Assembly: GCA_030549335.1 (NCBI GenBank) | Contig: CM060196.1 | Coordinates: 14,213,501-14,277,500 of the forward strand | DNA: 64,000 nucleotides | Direction: 5' to 3' | DNA from: Pontederia crassipes | Lineage: Eukaryota; Streptophyta; Magnoliopsida; Commelinales; Pontederiaceae | Shown here: one piece after another, positions 21,119-33,997 of the stretch | Numbering within the stretch: position 1 is the stretch's first letter | Layout of the letters: every line of letters begins with the position of its first letter | The notes under the pieces: generated by a model | Databases searched by the model: none | Seen by the model: the letters and a program-made list of their open reading frames with translations, nothing else | What the model was told of the DNA's origin: nothing | Program-made: the position numbers and the translations under genes

Positions 21119-23828
21119 ATGATGCACGCCAAGTCGGATTCGGATGTGACGAGCTTGGCCGCGTCGTCGCCCCCGCGGTCGCCAAAGCGGGCGGTGTACT
21201 ACGTGCAGAGCCCGTCCCGGGATTCACACGATGGGGACAAGTCGTCGTCCATGCAGGCGACGCCGGTCTACAACAGCCCCATGGAATCCCCCTCGCACCC
21301 GTCGTTCGGGCGCCACTCGAGGGCCTCGTCGGCCAGCCGGTTCTCCGGCCCCTTCCGGTCCTCGTCGGGCCGCAAGGGTAACAGGAAGAGGGTGAACGAT
21401 AAAGGGTGGCCAGAGTGCAACGTGATACAGGAGGAAGGCAACTACGACGATCTCGACGACGACAAGGGGCTATCTCGCCGCTGCCAAATCGTCTTGGCAC
21501 TCCTCAGCTTCGTTCTCCTGTTCACCATCTTCTCTCTCATCATTTGGGGGGCAGCACGCCCTTACAAGGCGAGCGTCGTCGTTAAGGTACACTTCAGATC
21601 CTCCCAACTGTGACTAAGCTCAAATTGCGGAATATGAGGCAGAATTACTTGTTCTTACTTTGATTTGCATTTTTAAGCGGTCAGATGAATATTGACATTA
21701 TTTTTACTTGGTACTTTCTAAGACTCACATTTGGTAAGGATCAGATTCCTTTTTTGGCGGGTCAAAGGATCACGCAACTTTATTATTCATTTCAGATCTA
21801 GTGAAAAATCTAAACGATGTTTCTAAAAGGACAAAGATCAAGCTACACGACTATCAAATGCACCAGAAGTATTGTTGCAATGCAAATAATGGCGGAACCC
21901 ACAAAAGAATTAGAAGCGTTTTCTGTAGCAATATTGGTAATCAGCAGTAATTGTTCTTGAAAATAACTGTATGAAAATAAAATAGGAACGTCCAGTAATC
22001 CAAGAATGTGTTTGATATATCATTGACAACAAACTTGTGTGTTGTCTATTCGGTAATATGAAAATTAAAAAAAAAATTTGTTCAATTTGATGTCAGATGT
22101 ATGAGATTTGGGGAATCACAGTATGATCGATGGCTTATTTAGAATACATTTCATGTAATGTTGCCATTAGGTCAGCTTTGCCAATTGATTAGTTCCTTTG
22201 AGGTTTCCGCAGATAGTAGCATGATACTGGGAGACAGACAACAAATAAGCCTCTGCTTAAAATTGTTTCTTGATAACATAAGAGGCATTTATTGATTTTA
22301 ATGTTGGATCAATTTTAATAGTTTCTAGTGTTAACATTGACATCAAACTGTCAAATATCTGTCTTTGCTCGCCTTTTATGAATCTTTCTCAATTTATAAT
22401 TACTCATTGACTTGAATACAACAACAACAAACAACAACAAAGCCTTATCCCACTAGGTGGGGTCGGCTACTCATTGACTTGAATCTCTCAAAAAAAAATC
22501 TTTACTTGGATATATCAGTTCCTATTTGCACGCATGTCCAGTACTTTATTATTATTTTTTTTTTTTTGAGAACAAGTACTTTAAATTTGTTGTATTACTA
22601 ATTTATTATCTTGGTGACAGAGCCTGTCAATGGATGACTTTTATGCTGGAGAAGGTTCGGATGCCACTGGCGTTCCAACTAAGATGATGACAGTCAATTG
22701 TTCATTGAGGATAGTTGTGCGCAATCCTGCTACAATGTTTGGCATCCATGTGACTTCAAGCCCTATCAATCTGATGTTTTCAGAAATTACAGTCGCTACT
22801 GGAGAGGTAAGTTTGCTAAAACAGTGCTGTTTCCCTGCGGATTGGTAACCTGGAATTTAATAGTTATTTTTACACGCCATTGATGGAATCAAGGTGCTTC
22901 AAATCTAATCTGTGCTCTATTGGTTGGACCAGGCAGTCTTTTCTTTCACTTGAAACCTGCCACTATAGTGGTGGTCTGTGATTACTTCGTTTACTAATCT
23001 GTCTTCAACTGCATTGTGGATGACAGTTTTCTATTACAAGAGATGCATGATATGTTTCTAGTCAATACATTTTCATTGATATGGCTCCAATTTCTTATAG
23101 TGCATCATGTCAAATTGCATATGTTTGTCATTATCATGCTTCTTGCTGTATTGGCCTGTCGTGTTTTATTCCACGTAAGCCATTTAGTTATCCTTGATGG
23201 TTTATCATTTGATGTTCTCCAAAGATGCTAATGACAGGACAGGTTATGATTAAAAGTACTGCAACAGATGCTAAGGTCATTAGTGTACATTTTATAGATT
23301 TCCCATTGTCTTTATATGCCTCAATTCTGGAATCCAGCCGATATTATTTTTTTCTTAACTGCATACGTTTTTGTTTTAATGTTTATATGCGGAGTGTTGC
23401 CGAGCTGCAGCAGATATGTCTTGGGCCCTAAATTTAGTTATGAAATTTATAACATTTCTTTCAGTTGAAAAGTAAATTATAAAAGCAACAAATAATTAGC
23501 TGGTGTTGTAACAAGGTACACTATTAATGATTGCCTTATTTCATTACAGGTAAAGAAATATTACCAACCGAGAAAGAGCACACGAACAGTGGTAGTCGTC
23601 TTACGTGGCGAAAAGGTTCCTTTATATGGAGCTGGGGCAGGACTGGGTCTAACCAATACCGGGGGTACAGTCCCCTTAACTCTGGACTTTGATATCATTT
23701 CACGTGGATATGTGATAGGCAAGTTGGTGAAGGTGAAACACCGAAAGCATGCATCTTGCCAGTTTGTTGTTGATGCTACCAAGAACAAACCTATCAAGTT
23801 CACCAAAAGTTCATGTACCTATGAGTGA
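21119..23828 (+). CDS. LEA_2/NHL-type single-pass membrane protein
   Basis: Exons: 21119-21586, 22621-22806, 23550-23828. All junctions are phase 0 with GT-AG borders, giving 310 aa. The N-terminal ~120 residues are polar and Ser/Pro-rich, with the plant motif YYVQSPSRDSHDGDKSSSM and an acidic patch (YDDLDDDKG). One transmembrane helix follows at about 122-144 (IVLALLSFVLLFTIFSLIIW). The C-terminal ~165 residues form a LEA_2-like beta-sandwich region (LRIVVRNPATMFGIHV, VPLTLDFDIISRGYVIGKLV, ending FTKSSCTYE). It matches the plant family around Arabidopsis At5g42860/At1g45688, annotated as late embryogenesis abundant hydroxyproline-rich proteins; their biochemical role is unknown. The start is the first of two adjacent ATGs. 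Intron 1 carries a 50-bp RTE insertion. Confidence 0.93.
22418..22467 (-). mobile_element. 50-bp RTE 3'-end insertion with 17-bp TSD
   Basis: Read on the minus strand it is GCCGACCCCACCTAGTGGGA, then TAAGGCTTTG and a TTG tail, with nothing from the rest of the element. It is flanked by perfect copies of TACTCATTGACTTGAAT (22401-22417 and 22468-22484). It lies in intron 1 of the LEA_2 gene. Confidence 0.92.
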
Positions 23829-24257
23829 ACACTCGTCTAGCCCAAAAACAAGAATTCCATCAATTTCGGTATCACAGAGATGAGAGGAAGCAAAGGTGTG
23901 TTTAATTTGCGTCGATACTTAAGACATGCCCACATATTTTATAAGCAATAGTCTATTTGTTTGTTTAAACCTTCAATTCCCAGGCCAAACGTTTGGACTC
24001 CATTGTGTATTTGGAAATGTAAGGATAAATAATATCAGAATTTTGATGCCATTTTTTTTATCAGATGTATGTTTGCATGATGCTGACTGACTATGAAATA
24101 GTTTGTAATCAGTTTAAAATCGTATCAAATACTGCTGCTATACGAGTTGCAAGAAAGAAAATACTTCTGCACTTGTTTGGCCTTTGAATACTGAACTTGA
24201 AGCCCTGATCTTCGGATATAAAATTATGTTGTTTTTTTTTTTTACCTTCTCTTGGAC

Positions 24258-24363
24258 TTGGATCTCTTTCACAACTTGAAGACTGCTGAGTGATGAGGGA
24301 TAACTCTGTGAATTTGGATCTCTTGCACAACTTGATGACTGATGAGGGATGATTATGTGAATT
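24258..24363. repeat. Two-copy tandem repeat, period ~56 bp
   Basis: Copy 1 starts TTGGATCTCTTTCACAACTT at 24258. Copy 2 starts TTGGATCTCTTGCACAACTT at 24314. Both continue with GA-GACTG-TGATGAGGGAT and end near GTGAATTTGG. The copies differ by several bases and short gaps. Confidence 0.8.
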
Positions 24364-27050
24364 TGGAGTATCAAGTTTGTGCGCATGCACTAATTAAGTA
24401 ATTATTTATTTGCATGTAAAAAAAATAAAGATTGAAAATAAAGAAATACATATCTGCCTCGTTGTGCTAACCCTAGTTCCCGCAAAGGGTGCACATTTAA
24501 GTTTATCACAAACGTATGACCATTCGTTTTATTTCAGCATACCAAGTCGGTGTCATCTTGATTGAAACAAGATCTAAAATCTTAGATTCGGAATTGTCCG
24601 AATACAACATACATTAAACATGTGTTTTATTTTGTGGACATAAACAACTCCATATTTCTGAATTTTGAAAATAAAAATCATATGAAAGCTCACCGACATC
24701 GCACTTCAGACCCAGCACCGCTTCAAATATTATTTATATTATATTATATAATATATGCATTAGAAGGAGCCTAAGTAATGTGTATTTAATTTTTTTATGC
24801 ACTCCAAAATATGTCCCTCCCAACATGAGGCCTATATATGATAATTATGAAATGGGAGCACAACATATGTGATTGAAAGTGCATTAAAAGATGGATGCAG
24901 CTTATTTCTCACATCATCATAATTTTGTGCATGTGGCATTGCCACGTGGACAAATTCAAGATAAAAAGAATTTCCCCATTCTCAAGTTATAAATTGTAGG
25001 TGGCAACCCCAAAAAAATTACTGCTAGTCTACTATCTCTGACCGAACGATATTAATTATTATGATAGTAGTTTACGCATGAAGTTTCAATAATCCCGTTA
25101 TTAGACAAAGTTCCCAAATATTCAGATAAATGTGTTCCTATATTTTACTTTTGGAAAAAATGTTTGTCCTCCTACTGCGCGTGGCCGTCCAATCGGATGG
25201 CCGCACACAAACACATTGCCCCCTTCCTTGGCGCCGTCGTGAGAGGAGAGGAGCGGACAGAGAGGGAAACGGAGAGGAGAGAGAAAGAAGAGAAAAAGCG
25301 ACGCGACGCTTAAGGATTAGCAGTTTTGTACATCTCACGCGTTGAATCAGATCGAATCGTCCGCCGCCGATGAGTATGAACCGGCCGCGTCGTAAACCAC
25401 TGTTCAGTCCATCATCTCTTGATAAGGAGCATATCTGTATCAACCATCGGATACGCATCCGACGGCCAGTGAGGTAGAGGGGACGCCCATTTTTGTCCAT
25501 CAAAAATCCAAAATGGAAACAACTTTTATTCACATAAATGCTTTCTGTTTCGATTTTAAAGGTGAGAATACATTAGAACTTCAAAAAAAATATCACGTAT
25601 TAAAGGAAAATTATATTTTAAAATTTTAGAATTATATTATTGAAATCTTCTTTGTTCATTTTGTTTCTCTTTATGTAATTTTAATATTATAAAATAGAGA
25701 AATATTTATTTTAATATTTGAATATAAGCTTGTCTTAGCTCTCGGATTAAAGAAAATTGAGAGTTATCATTTGTAACGACGTGTGCCTACTTTTTAATAG
25801 AGAATTGGCGGACGAAAACTTTTTAAAAAAAGAGATGAAAAAAGAAGAGAACTTTTAGAAATGAGAACGGAGGTTAAGATGTAATTGAACTCGTTAATAA
25901 GTGTCTTATATTATCATACTTTGTCTGTCTCTCAAGGGGTGATTGAGTATAAGATAATCTCAAATAAAATGTGAAAATGATCATGAGCCTATAAGTCAAT
26001 CCAAATCAGCACAACAATATCATTTAAGATATATGATCGTGCAATTGGTGAATTATTCCATATGGGATTAGTTTTCAAAAGAAGACTTGTTATCTACATA
26101 GGTCAATCCAATATGAGCACAACAATAGCAATAAAAATTTGAGAATTTTAGAATGCTCTCATCTCATTATTATTCATATAATTCCAATAGTTTTTGTAAT
26201 GCTTTCATTTCTATAATTTCTCCTGAGATTTAAATATGTCCCTAGTTTTAAAGTATGATACAAAATTATTTTTCTTTTTTAAAAATCGAAAATGAAAATA
26301 GGATTATCATGTTTTCCTATTTTCAGAAAGAATTGACAATATTTGCTCTGAAATAATATATATATATATTTATATAAAAACAAAAAAATCTATTTTTTTA
26401 TACAAAATCTGGTTCAAATCAGGCAGTATTACATTTTTATTTACTCTCTCTTATTTTCATAAATAAGTTCAAGATCTTGAACTGTCTCACAACTCCGAGT
26501 ATACAAAAAATTTAAATTCTCGTTTCCTTTAAAACTCCTTATTTCAAAACTCAAATTCAAAGTTCTTAGCGGATCAAGTTGAGATTCATTCATGAATATG
26601 AAAAGAAAATTTATTTTACTTTTTCCTGAAAATTAATTTGTCGAACTAAAATAAAATTTCAACCAGAATTCCGACAGCCAAAGGACGGTCTATATCAATA
26701 TTAAGACACGGATTTGACTGAAGGAAAATGAGGAAACAAAGTAATAGCCAACTTCAACATCAACAAAATAAAAAAATAAAATAAAGCTCAGATCCAAAAC
26801 CCCATCAAAATATTTTGATTACCCCCTCAAAGTCCCAACCCCATTCAGATCAGTAACACCAAAACACTTTCTCCATCAATTCCTTTGGTCCTTCTCTTGT
26901 ACCATTGCCGAGAGGTGATCTTTCTTCGAGCCCCAATCAATCCGGTCTTCTGTCTTTTTTTTTCTCCTTTTATATCAAAATTAGATCTTTCTATTTCATG
27001 CGCTTTTGTCCCCTGCAAGTGAAGATTTCCAGCATTTGTTGTATCGAATC

Positions 27051-27060
27051 CTATAAAAAG
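27051..27060 (+). promoter_or_regulatory. Candidate TATA box of the PDI gene
   Basis: CTATAAAAAG lies about 170 bases before the start codon, a reasonable distance for a plant TATA box with a ~140-base leader. It is chosen by sequence and spacing only. Confidence 0.35.
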
Positions 27061-27226
27061 TTCGTCTTTTTCGGAGTTCAAGTTCATCGTTTTCTTTCTC
27101 TTAATGATAAAAAATGGATTTTTACGCTGCAGACTTCTCAAATCTTGCATTATGTGCCGAATTCCTTCGAGAAAATTCTGATTTAATTTATTGCTACTCC
27201 ATCTACTTCGCAGCTGGTCGGTCAAA

Positions 27227-30200
27227 ATGCGGTCTTTTAGAGTCAGTTGTCTCGTTCTTCTCTTTCTTCTACTTCAAGTCCATCTCCAGCCCGCAATCTC
27301 TTCGTCGCTGTCGGCCGACGATGCCGACGACGACTTGGAGGGCCTTGAAGAGCTCCTGGCCATTGACGAGGAGGAGGAGCGGCAGGGTGCCGCGTCCTCC
27401 ACCCACGGAAAGCCTTCGGAGGCAGATGTCCTCAGACGGGCGCAAAGAATCGTTCTCGAACTCAGCAACGACAATGCCAAGAAAGTCATCGATTCCAACG
27501 AGTTCGTCCTGCTCCTAGGCTACACCCCATGGTGTCCGAGAAGTGCGGAGCTGATGCCCAGGTTCGCTGAGGCTGCCACGGCTCTCAGGGATATGGGGAG
27601 CGCTCTCGTGGTTGCGAAGCTCGATTGCGAAAGGCACACCAAGGCTGCGTCGCTTCTCGGAATTAAAGGGTTTCCGACTGTGCTTCTGTTCATCAATGGA
27701 AGTGCATTGAGTTATTCTGGTGGATTTACAAAGTAAATAACTCTCCTTGTATCTTTATGTCATGTTATTTAAATTGATCATGATGCGTTTGTTTTGTGTG
27801 AAGACTTCATAATGTTCTTTTATTGAATAATTTTATGTAGGTCATGCTTGTTCAAAATATCTTCAGCGCATGCATTTTCGTAGCTGCATTATCGCATTTT
27901 TTTATATGTTGGAGTTAACTTGCAAGTTTAAAGTTCCACACAGAAGTTCTAAATATGCATTCTGTGCTTTGTCTAACATTCTTCAAAACATGGATTCCCA
28001 TCTTTGCAGTAGATTCCCATCATTTATTTTTCTCTTAATAACATTTTTTGCTTTCTTACCTCCATAAAAAATCATTTTCCTTTTTCATTCTGCATCTTTG
28101 ATTTGTTAATTTTACAGGGAAGAGATAATAATCTGGACAAGAAAGAAGACTGGTACACCAGTTATTAGACTCACTTCTACAAACTCAGCCAAAGAATTTC
28201 TCAGTAGCTATCAGCTATATGTTGCTGCTCTGCTCGAAAAATATGAGGTAAATGTTATAGTAATGTATGCAACAGCCGATTTTCTTAATACAACAACAAC
28301 AACAACAAAGCCTTATCCCACTAGGTGGGGTCGGCTACATGGATCATGCGACGCTTCGTTGATTTCATTAACCCTTCTGTATTCCTTTTCTAGTTGGCAC
28401 TTTAAAAGTGATCTGCCATCATAAGAAGTTAGTTTTCTGCAAGGTCATTAGACACTGGTGTTTTAATTGTTCGGTTAGTATGGAGGCATAATGATATGTC
28501 AAGTATATTTCATGGACGCTTGTAGAGCAAAAAGTTTTATCTTGATGGAGATAAAATGAAATTTTATTATCCTAGTCTTGTTTCTATTTGTTCGACTATA
28601 TTGGATTCAGATCAATTAACAATAATTCTGTGCCATGTACCTGTGGTAATAGCAGTTAATTCCTGTACTGATTTTTTTTTTTCTTAATCATCTTCTAGTA
28701 ACCTTTTGTAGATATAAACCGTTTATGGTGAAGTTTGCTCAATGTGATCTTAGCATTAATTCGGCTTACCAAAATAATATCAGGGTACTTTTCTTACTGA
28801 CGCAGATAAAATGGAACTATGAAAAGAAATCTTCTTTATATAAGATACTTGATACCAACTTATTCTAGCTGCTTAGGTGAACGTTAGTGTAAGGGCCAAG
28901 AGATGTCAATGCTTTTCCCACTATCCATTAATGTGGTCCTTGACAACCTTCTAGTTTCATTTACTCATACTTGTCATCTGGAGCTAGTTTATTTCTGTGT
29001 TTTGGCTTATATTCTTATCAGTATAATACTAAAATATATTGGGAACCTGATGTCAACTAATTGTGCTCTTCATGTCATCTTGAAATCACTACGTGCTATG
29101 CTATCCTTCTTCATCTTGACTGAGCACTCTAAATCTATTTCTAGTCGTAACTTCTATCGTCTTTTATTAATACCAGAGGAAGTTTTGTCTGCTCCATGTT
29201 ATGTGTGTTTCTGCTATCCTTACATTGGGAAATCTACATCTAAAAAATGTAAATATATATTTTCCTCTAGTTAAGGTTTAAAAAACATTTTGACCTTGAT
29301 ATTTGGCTTATCAAATGGCATTGGAAACAGTGGAAATTTACTAAGATATACAGTCCACCGCATTATCAGTTATCACATGCTTTCCAGTTTTGATCCATCA
29401 AATACTGTGTCTATTTCTTCTCAAAAAAAGATACTGTGTCTATTTGTTCCCATGTTTGTCTAATGTCAGACAGAACGTTTAACTAGTAATCACCTATCTC
29501 CATTCTGAGGATGCTACATTTAGCAAAGCTCAAGTTTTATTCATATTGGCTTCCTAGAAAAATGAAGATCACTTCACACGAATAACCTGTTCATAACTCT
29601 TCCTATTATATGATTAGACTTCTGCTAATGTTAGCTTAGAATAATTTTTTGTATATTAGGAAACTTAGAACCATCATCGTAATTAGGGAAGCAGCTTCAT
29701 AGTTAAATTTCACAATTTTATATTGTCATAACGCACGTTGCTAATTCCCTTTCAATTTTTTGTTTCTCATTCAAAAAATGTGCCTTTTTAATTTGGCCAC
29801 CTTTTACAGGGACATGATTATGAAGAGTTTGTAAAAGCAGCAACCACTAACAATGAAATTCAGTTTGTTGAAACTGATGATATTGCTATTGCCAGTATGC
29901 TCTTCCCAAATCTTGGACCTAGCAAGAAGTTCCTTGGACTTGTGAAAAGTGAACCTGAGAGATTTGAGAAATTTGGTGGGTTATATTTATTTTCTTTACT
30001 TATAATTGATCTGAGGTTACTATTTTGCTATAAATTAAAGAACTATATTTTAGAATATTCTTTCGTTTTCATTTTAGTACTGTGTTTCATATATTCTGTG
30101 CCAAATAGTTACCAATCTTAAAACATCAAATATTGGGAGCATGAACAGATTAAGTTGATGCAATTTTTGAAGTATTCTTAACAAAAGTTTGAAAGTAATC

Positions 30201-33200
30201 AACCAGAACTGATTAGTATTGAATCTCACAGTAATATGGTTCTGTCAATTTTCCTTTCTGTGTTCTCACTAATTATGTCTTTCTCAACAAAATTTTAGTT
30301 TATTGCTTTTGGTACGTATTAATTTTTATATATTTAGGGTAAAAGGACTATGCTGCCCACCTTATGGGCAGCAAGATGAAGAAAACAAGTTGATCACTGT
30401 GTAAATTGTGTTCGTATTGGGATGTGTTCATATTGTGCATCAATGTTGCAGTAATTTCTATTCCCTTTCAGTTGCGTAAACTCTATTATGTTTTCTTTCT
30501 AGTTTTTCAAGATTTCAGTGGCTGTAAACCTTATAAGGTTAAGCTTATATCAATCTATTTGATGTCTTTATTAAGTGAGATATTTTGTGCTCTTGAGCTT
30601 TCATTTTACCTCTCAGCCTGATGTGATATTTGGTCTTATCCTGCAGAAGAAGAGTTTGAAGAAGAAAAAATATTGCAGTTTGTGGAACACAACAAATTCC
30701 CCTTAATTACTGTACTGACAGAATCAAACTCCGTAAAAATTTATGCCAGTGCCCTTAAGATCCAGGTTGTTATGCTTTTTTGCATGAACCAAATATTTGT
30801 TTTTTCTATATTTCCATGTTGGACCTCATGCCATTTATTCTTTTACAATATATAATACATTTGAAATATAAAAAATAAGCTGACAAGCTTAACATAGATT
30901 TTCTTTCTTTGGCCAGTCACACAGAAGAAATTTGATATATTATGTATGTTAACTAAACAAGATGCAAAACCATCACAAAAGATTGTATAATGAACATTTC
31001 ATGGAATGTTTCTAACACGACCTCTGGATGTCATACCATAATGGATGTATGCTGAAAATAATAGCAGAATGTTTTCGTGATAAAAAAATGAAGGGCAGAA
31101 TGACAAATCATGTATAGGTAGATCCTTCAGAACATGAAAGATTTATGCAGTAAAAGACGGTCAGTAGTAGCTAAATATTTCCACTTAATTCATCTGCATT
31201 TGTGCACACTGTAAAACCATTAACATTCATGTTTTTTGTTAGGTTTTTGTCTTTGCAGAGACAGATGACTTTGAGCATCTTCACGACATGTTTCAAAATG
31301 TTGCAAGAAAATTTAAAACCAAGGTATCTATCATTATATGTGTATAAATATCTGTTAACAGCATTCTTTTGATAACACATCGTTTTGAAACCTAGCTTTC
31401 TCTAACTTGCTCTTCTGTTTATGCAGATAATGTTCGTCTTTGTGGACTATTCTGAAGAAGACCTTGCAAAACCATTTTTGACTTTGTATGGCCTTGAATC
31501 AGAAAAACCCATCGTAAGTCGATGATTACTTGAGAATCACAATGTTCTGTAGAAAAAAAATTAAATCTTTTAGTCTTGAGAATTCATGGTTTCAATGCAT
31601 GGCTGTCATCTAATGGGCATATGTTTTCTCCAGCAAAATCTGAGCTGTGCCAGAAATAATGTTTGACTAGCTAAGATTGGCATCTCTAATATGCTGAAGA
31701 TTTTTCTCAAAGAAAAACTTTATTATAAGTTTCTATGCTAAAAAAGTTATACATTGGAGAAATTTTGTAGAGGAAATGATATCTTTCCCAAGATGTATGT
31801 TGGTATAGAATGAATCATTTTGCAATGTTTTCCAATATAAACTCTTGATTCTTTTTATGAACATTTCACCTTGCAACCAATGTTCTTATCCAATACATTA
31901 ACATTCTAGTCATCCTTTACCAGCTTTACACCGTAATGAAAAATACCATTAACCTTAGCATTCATGGACCTATTAATCTAGTTGGTGAAAACTTCAACTT
32001 CTTCATGGATACTTGCACACAGGTTTGCTTGTGTGTGCATACAACATACATGTGTGTATTCATAGAACCCAATGCTAATATGCATCTCTATAACACAACT
32101 TCTGGGACTTTGTATTTGATAACAACAGACAGAATTCTTTGATACAGGAGCTAATTATTTGGTCCATGAAGATACTGGTTGTACTAATGGATTCATCTAT
32201 GCAGCACAGAATTGCATGCTGCTACCATTTTCCTTTCACATTTATAGTCACACATGCTGATCATTCATTTCACACTCAACGTGAAACACATCTTAGCTTA
32301 CAATTTTTGGTTTATGTCTATGGTTCTCATGATGTTTACGCTTTCCTTTATCCTTTCTTATTTATCCCATTCTAGTGAAGTTCTTGCTGAAGTTGTCGTT
32401 GTTAAAGTATCAAGTCCTGTTCTGCAGGTGACTGCATTTGATAACAGAATCGGTTCCAAGTACTTGCTAGAGGCAGATCTTACATTTGACAATCTTCAGG
32501 TAGTTTCCTCTTGGCCTGATTTTGCAGTTTTCGACAATTGATGGTTGCGCGCATATAACATTTCTCTTTATGCTCCTTTTCAGGAATTCTGCTCGCGGTT
32601 GCTTGATGGTACTCATTTGCCATACTTCAAGTCGGAGCCAAAGCCCGATCAAGTATGTAATTACTGATTCAACAAAATGATTTTTATTAATGATCTGAGT
32701 GAACCTATCATGTCCTCTTATGCCGCCAATATCTATTGGGAAAATAGCTTCAGTAGCTTCCACTATCAGTACAATCATTTCAATTGCTTTTGCTATCATT
32801 GCTCAATATGTCTGCATTCTACAACTTTCGTTTTCATAAGATTGATTACTAGATTTCTGCTGTGTGCAAAAAGGTTTGTAGAAATATATGCCTGTAGTTG
32901 TTTTTGTGAATAAAGAACTAGGAAGTTCAGAATGTTGGAACTATTAATTCGTACCTTTAGCTGGCTTTTACAATACAAGGACTAATCATACATATTATTT
33001 GATGTCTCTCTCAGCAAGAAAGTCTAATTGAAAAAGTCGTGGGTAGGACTTTTGATGCTTCTGTGCTGGAAAGTGCAGAAAATGTGTTTCTCGAGGTATT
33101 ATGTGGTCATTGATTAAATCTGCTAAGTTTGTTGTTTTCTTTGGAGTTTCTCTAAGAAAAAAATCTGCAATTATTTCTCCTATAGGTGTACACACCCTGG

Positions 33201-33997
33201 TGCATTGACTGTGAAGCCATAAGTAAACAGGTAGAAAAGTTGGCCAAGCATTTCAAAGGGACAGACAATGTCAGATTTGCGAGAATAGATGCTTCTTTAA
33301 ATGAACACCCAAAGCTGCAGGTAATATTCAATTTTATCCATTTGAATAACATCCTGTTTCTCGACTCATGGAAAGCATCTATGCCTCTAGTCTTATTATC
33401 TCTTCAATGTAATGCTAGGTGAAAAAATCTGCAAGCCATTTTCTTACCATGCACTTCATCTCATGAAAAAATATTTCTTTTGAAGAAAACTCTTGATAGA
33501 ATATCTCGTTAAATGTCTTCTATTAGGAATATGTTTAATAATTTAAATGCATCAAAATAAGCTTAGTGGTGTTAACTGGTTCGAATGAAATATCATTTTC
33601 TTTCCAGTATTGTTCTTTTGAGATAATAGAAAGTAATCCTAGTCAACCAGATCGAATACTTTGTGAATAGCAACTTTCTTTTGGAAAAGAATGAACAATT
33701 CTGAGAAGTTTATATGTAGTGCTTGACTATTTCTGTGTTGTCCCAGATACATAACTATCCAACCCTCTTATTTTATCCTGCCGGCAACAAGTCAAATCCA
33801 GTAAGTACAGATCTTGTCATGGATACATTACATTGCACCCAAGTTTCAGCCATATGTCTTCCAAGAAAAAAAATCTCAATTTCACATGAATATTTTTTCA
33901 GATCAAAGCCTCCAAGAAATCGAACTTGAAGGATTTAGTGGCCTTCATCAATGAGCATGTGAAATCTGAAGGGCAGACAACTAAGGATGAGCTATGA
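27227..33997 (+). CDS. PDIL1-5: Protein disulfide isomerase-like, PDIL1-5/1-6 type, ER-retained
   Basis: Exons: 27227-27732, 28118-28247, 29810-29975, 30647-30765, 31243-31323, 31427-31513, 32428-32499, 32584-32652, 33015-33095, 33186-33320, 33747-33800, 33902-33997. Phases close to 531 codons plus TGA. Residues 1-24 are a signal peptide (hydrophobic [12 protein letters not shown]), followed by an acidic stretch ([20 protein letters not shown]). The first thioredoxin domain has YTPWCPRS with active-site-like CPRS at 103-106 and KGFPTVLLF. Two redox-inactive thioredoxin-like regions follow. The last domain has [11 protein letters not shown] with CIDC at 443-446 and [11 protein letters not shown]. 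The C-terminus is KDEL (528-531), the ER retrieval signal. This a-b-b'-a' layout with one CxxS and one CxxC site matches the plant PDIL1-5/PDIL1-6 class, which acts in oxidative folding in the ER lumen; the exact number is a guess. An upstream in-frame TTG was rejected as start. Intron 2 carries an RTE fragment. Confidence 0.95.
28290..28360 (-). mobile_element. ~70-bp RTE-family 3' fragment in PDI intron 2
   Basis: On the minus strand it reads from AACGAAGCGTCGCATGATCC into the shared 3' end and a (TTG)n tail. The junction sequence shows that it descends from the short internally deleted form, then 5'-truncated. The flanks GATTTTCTTAAT (28278-28289) and GATTTCATTAAC (28361-28372) may be a decayed TSD. 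Confidence 0.75.

Larger units (their letters stand above)
23829..27226. other. Intergenic region between the LEA_2 and PDI genes
   Basis: It contains the LEA_2 3' flank, a two-copy tandem repeat (24258-24363), a GC- and GA-rich island at 25170-25480 and AT-rich DNA. The island has no convincing coding frame (ORFs on both strands are Arg-rich). Positions 26860-27226 are probably the PDI promoter and leader. No gene recognised. Confidence 0.5.

Noticed and set aside
21067-21500. Overlapping ORFs at 21067-21381 (+) and 21114-21500 (-)
   Set aside because: Shadows of the GC-rich LEA_2 exon 1 in other frames.
25130-25533. Arg-rich ORFs on both strands in a GA-rich island
   Set aside because: Composition follows the GAGAGG repeats; no motif and no splice partner.
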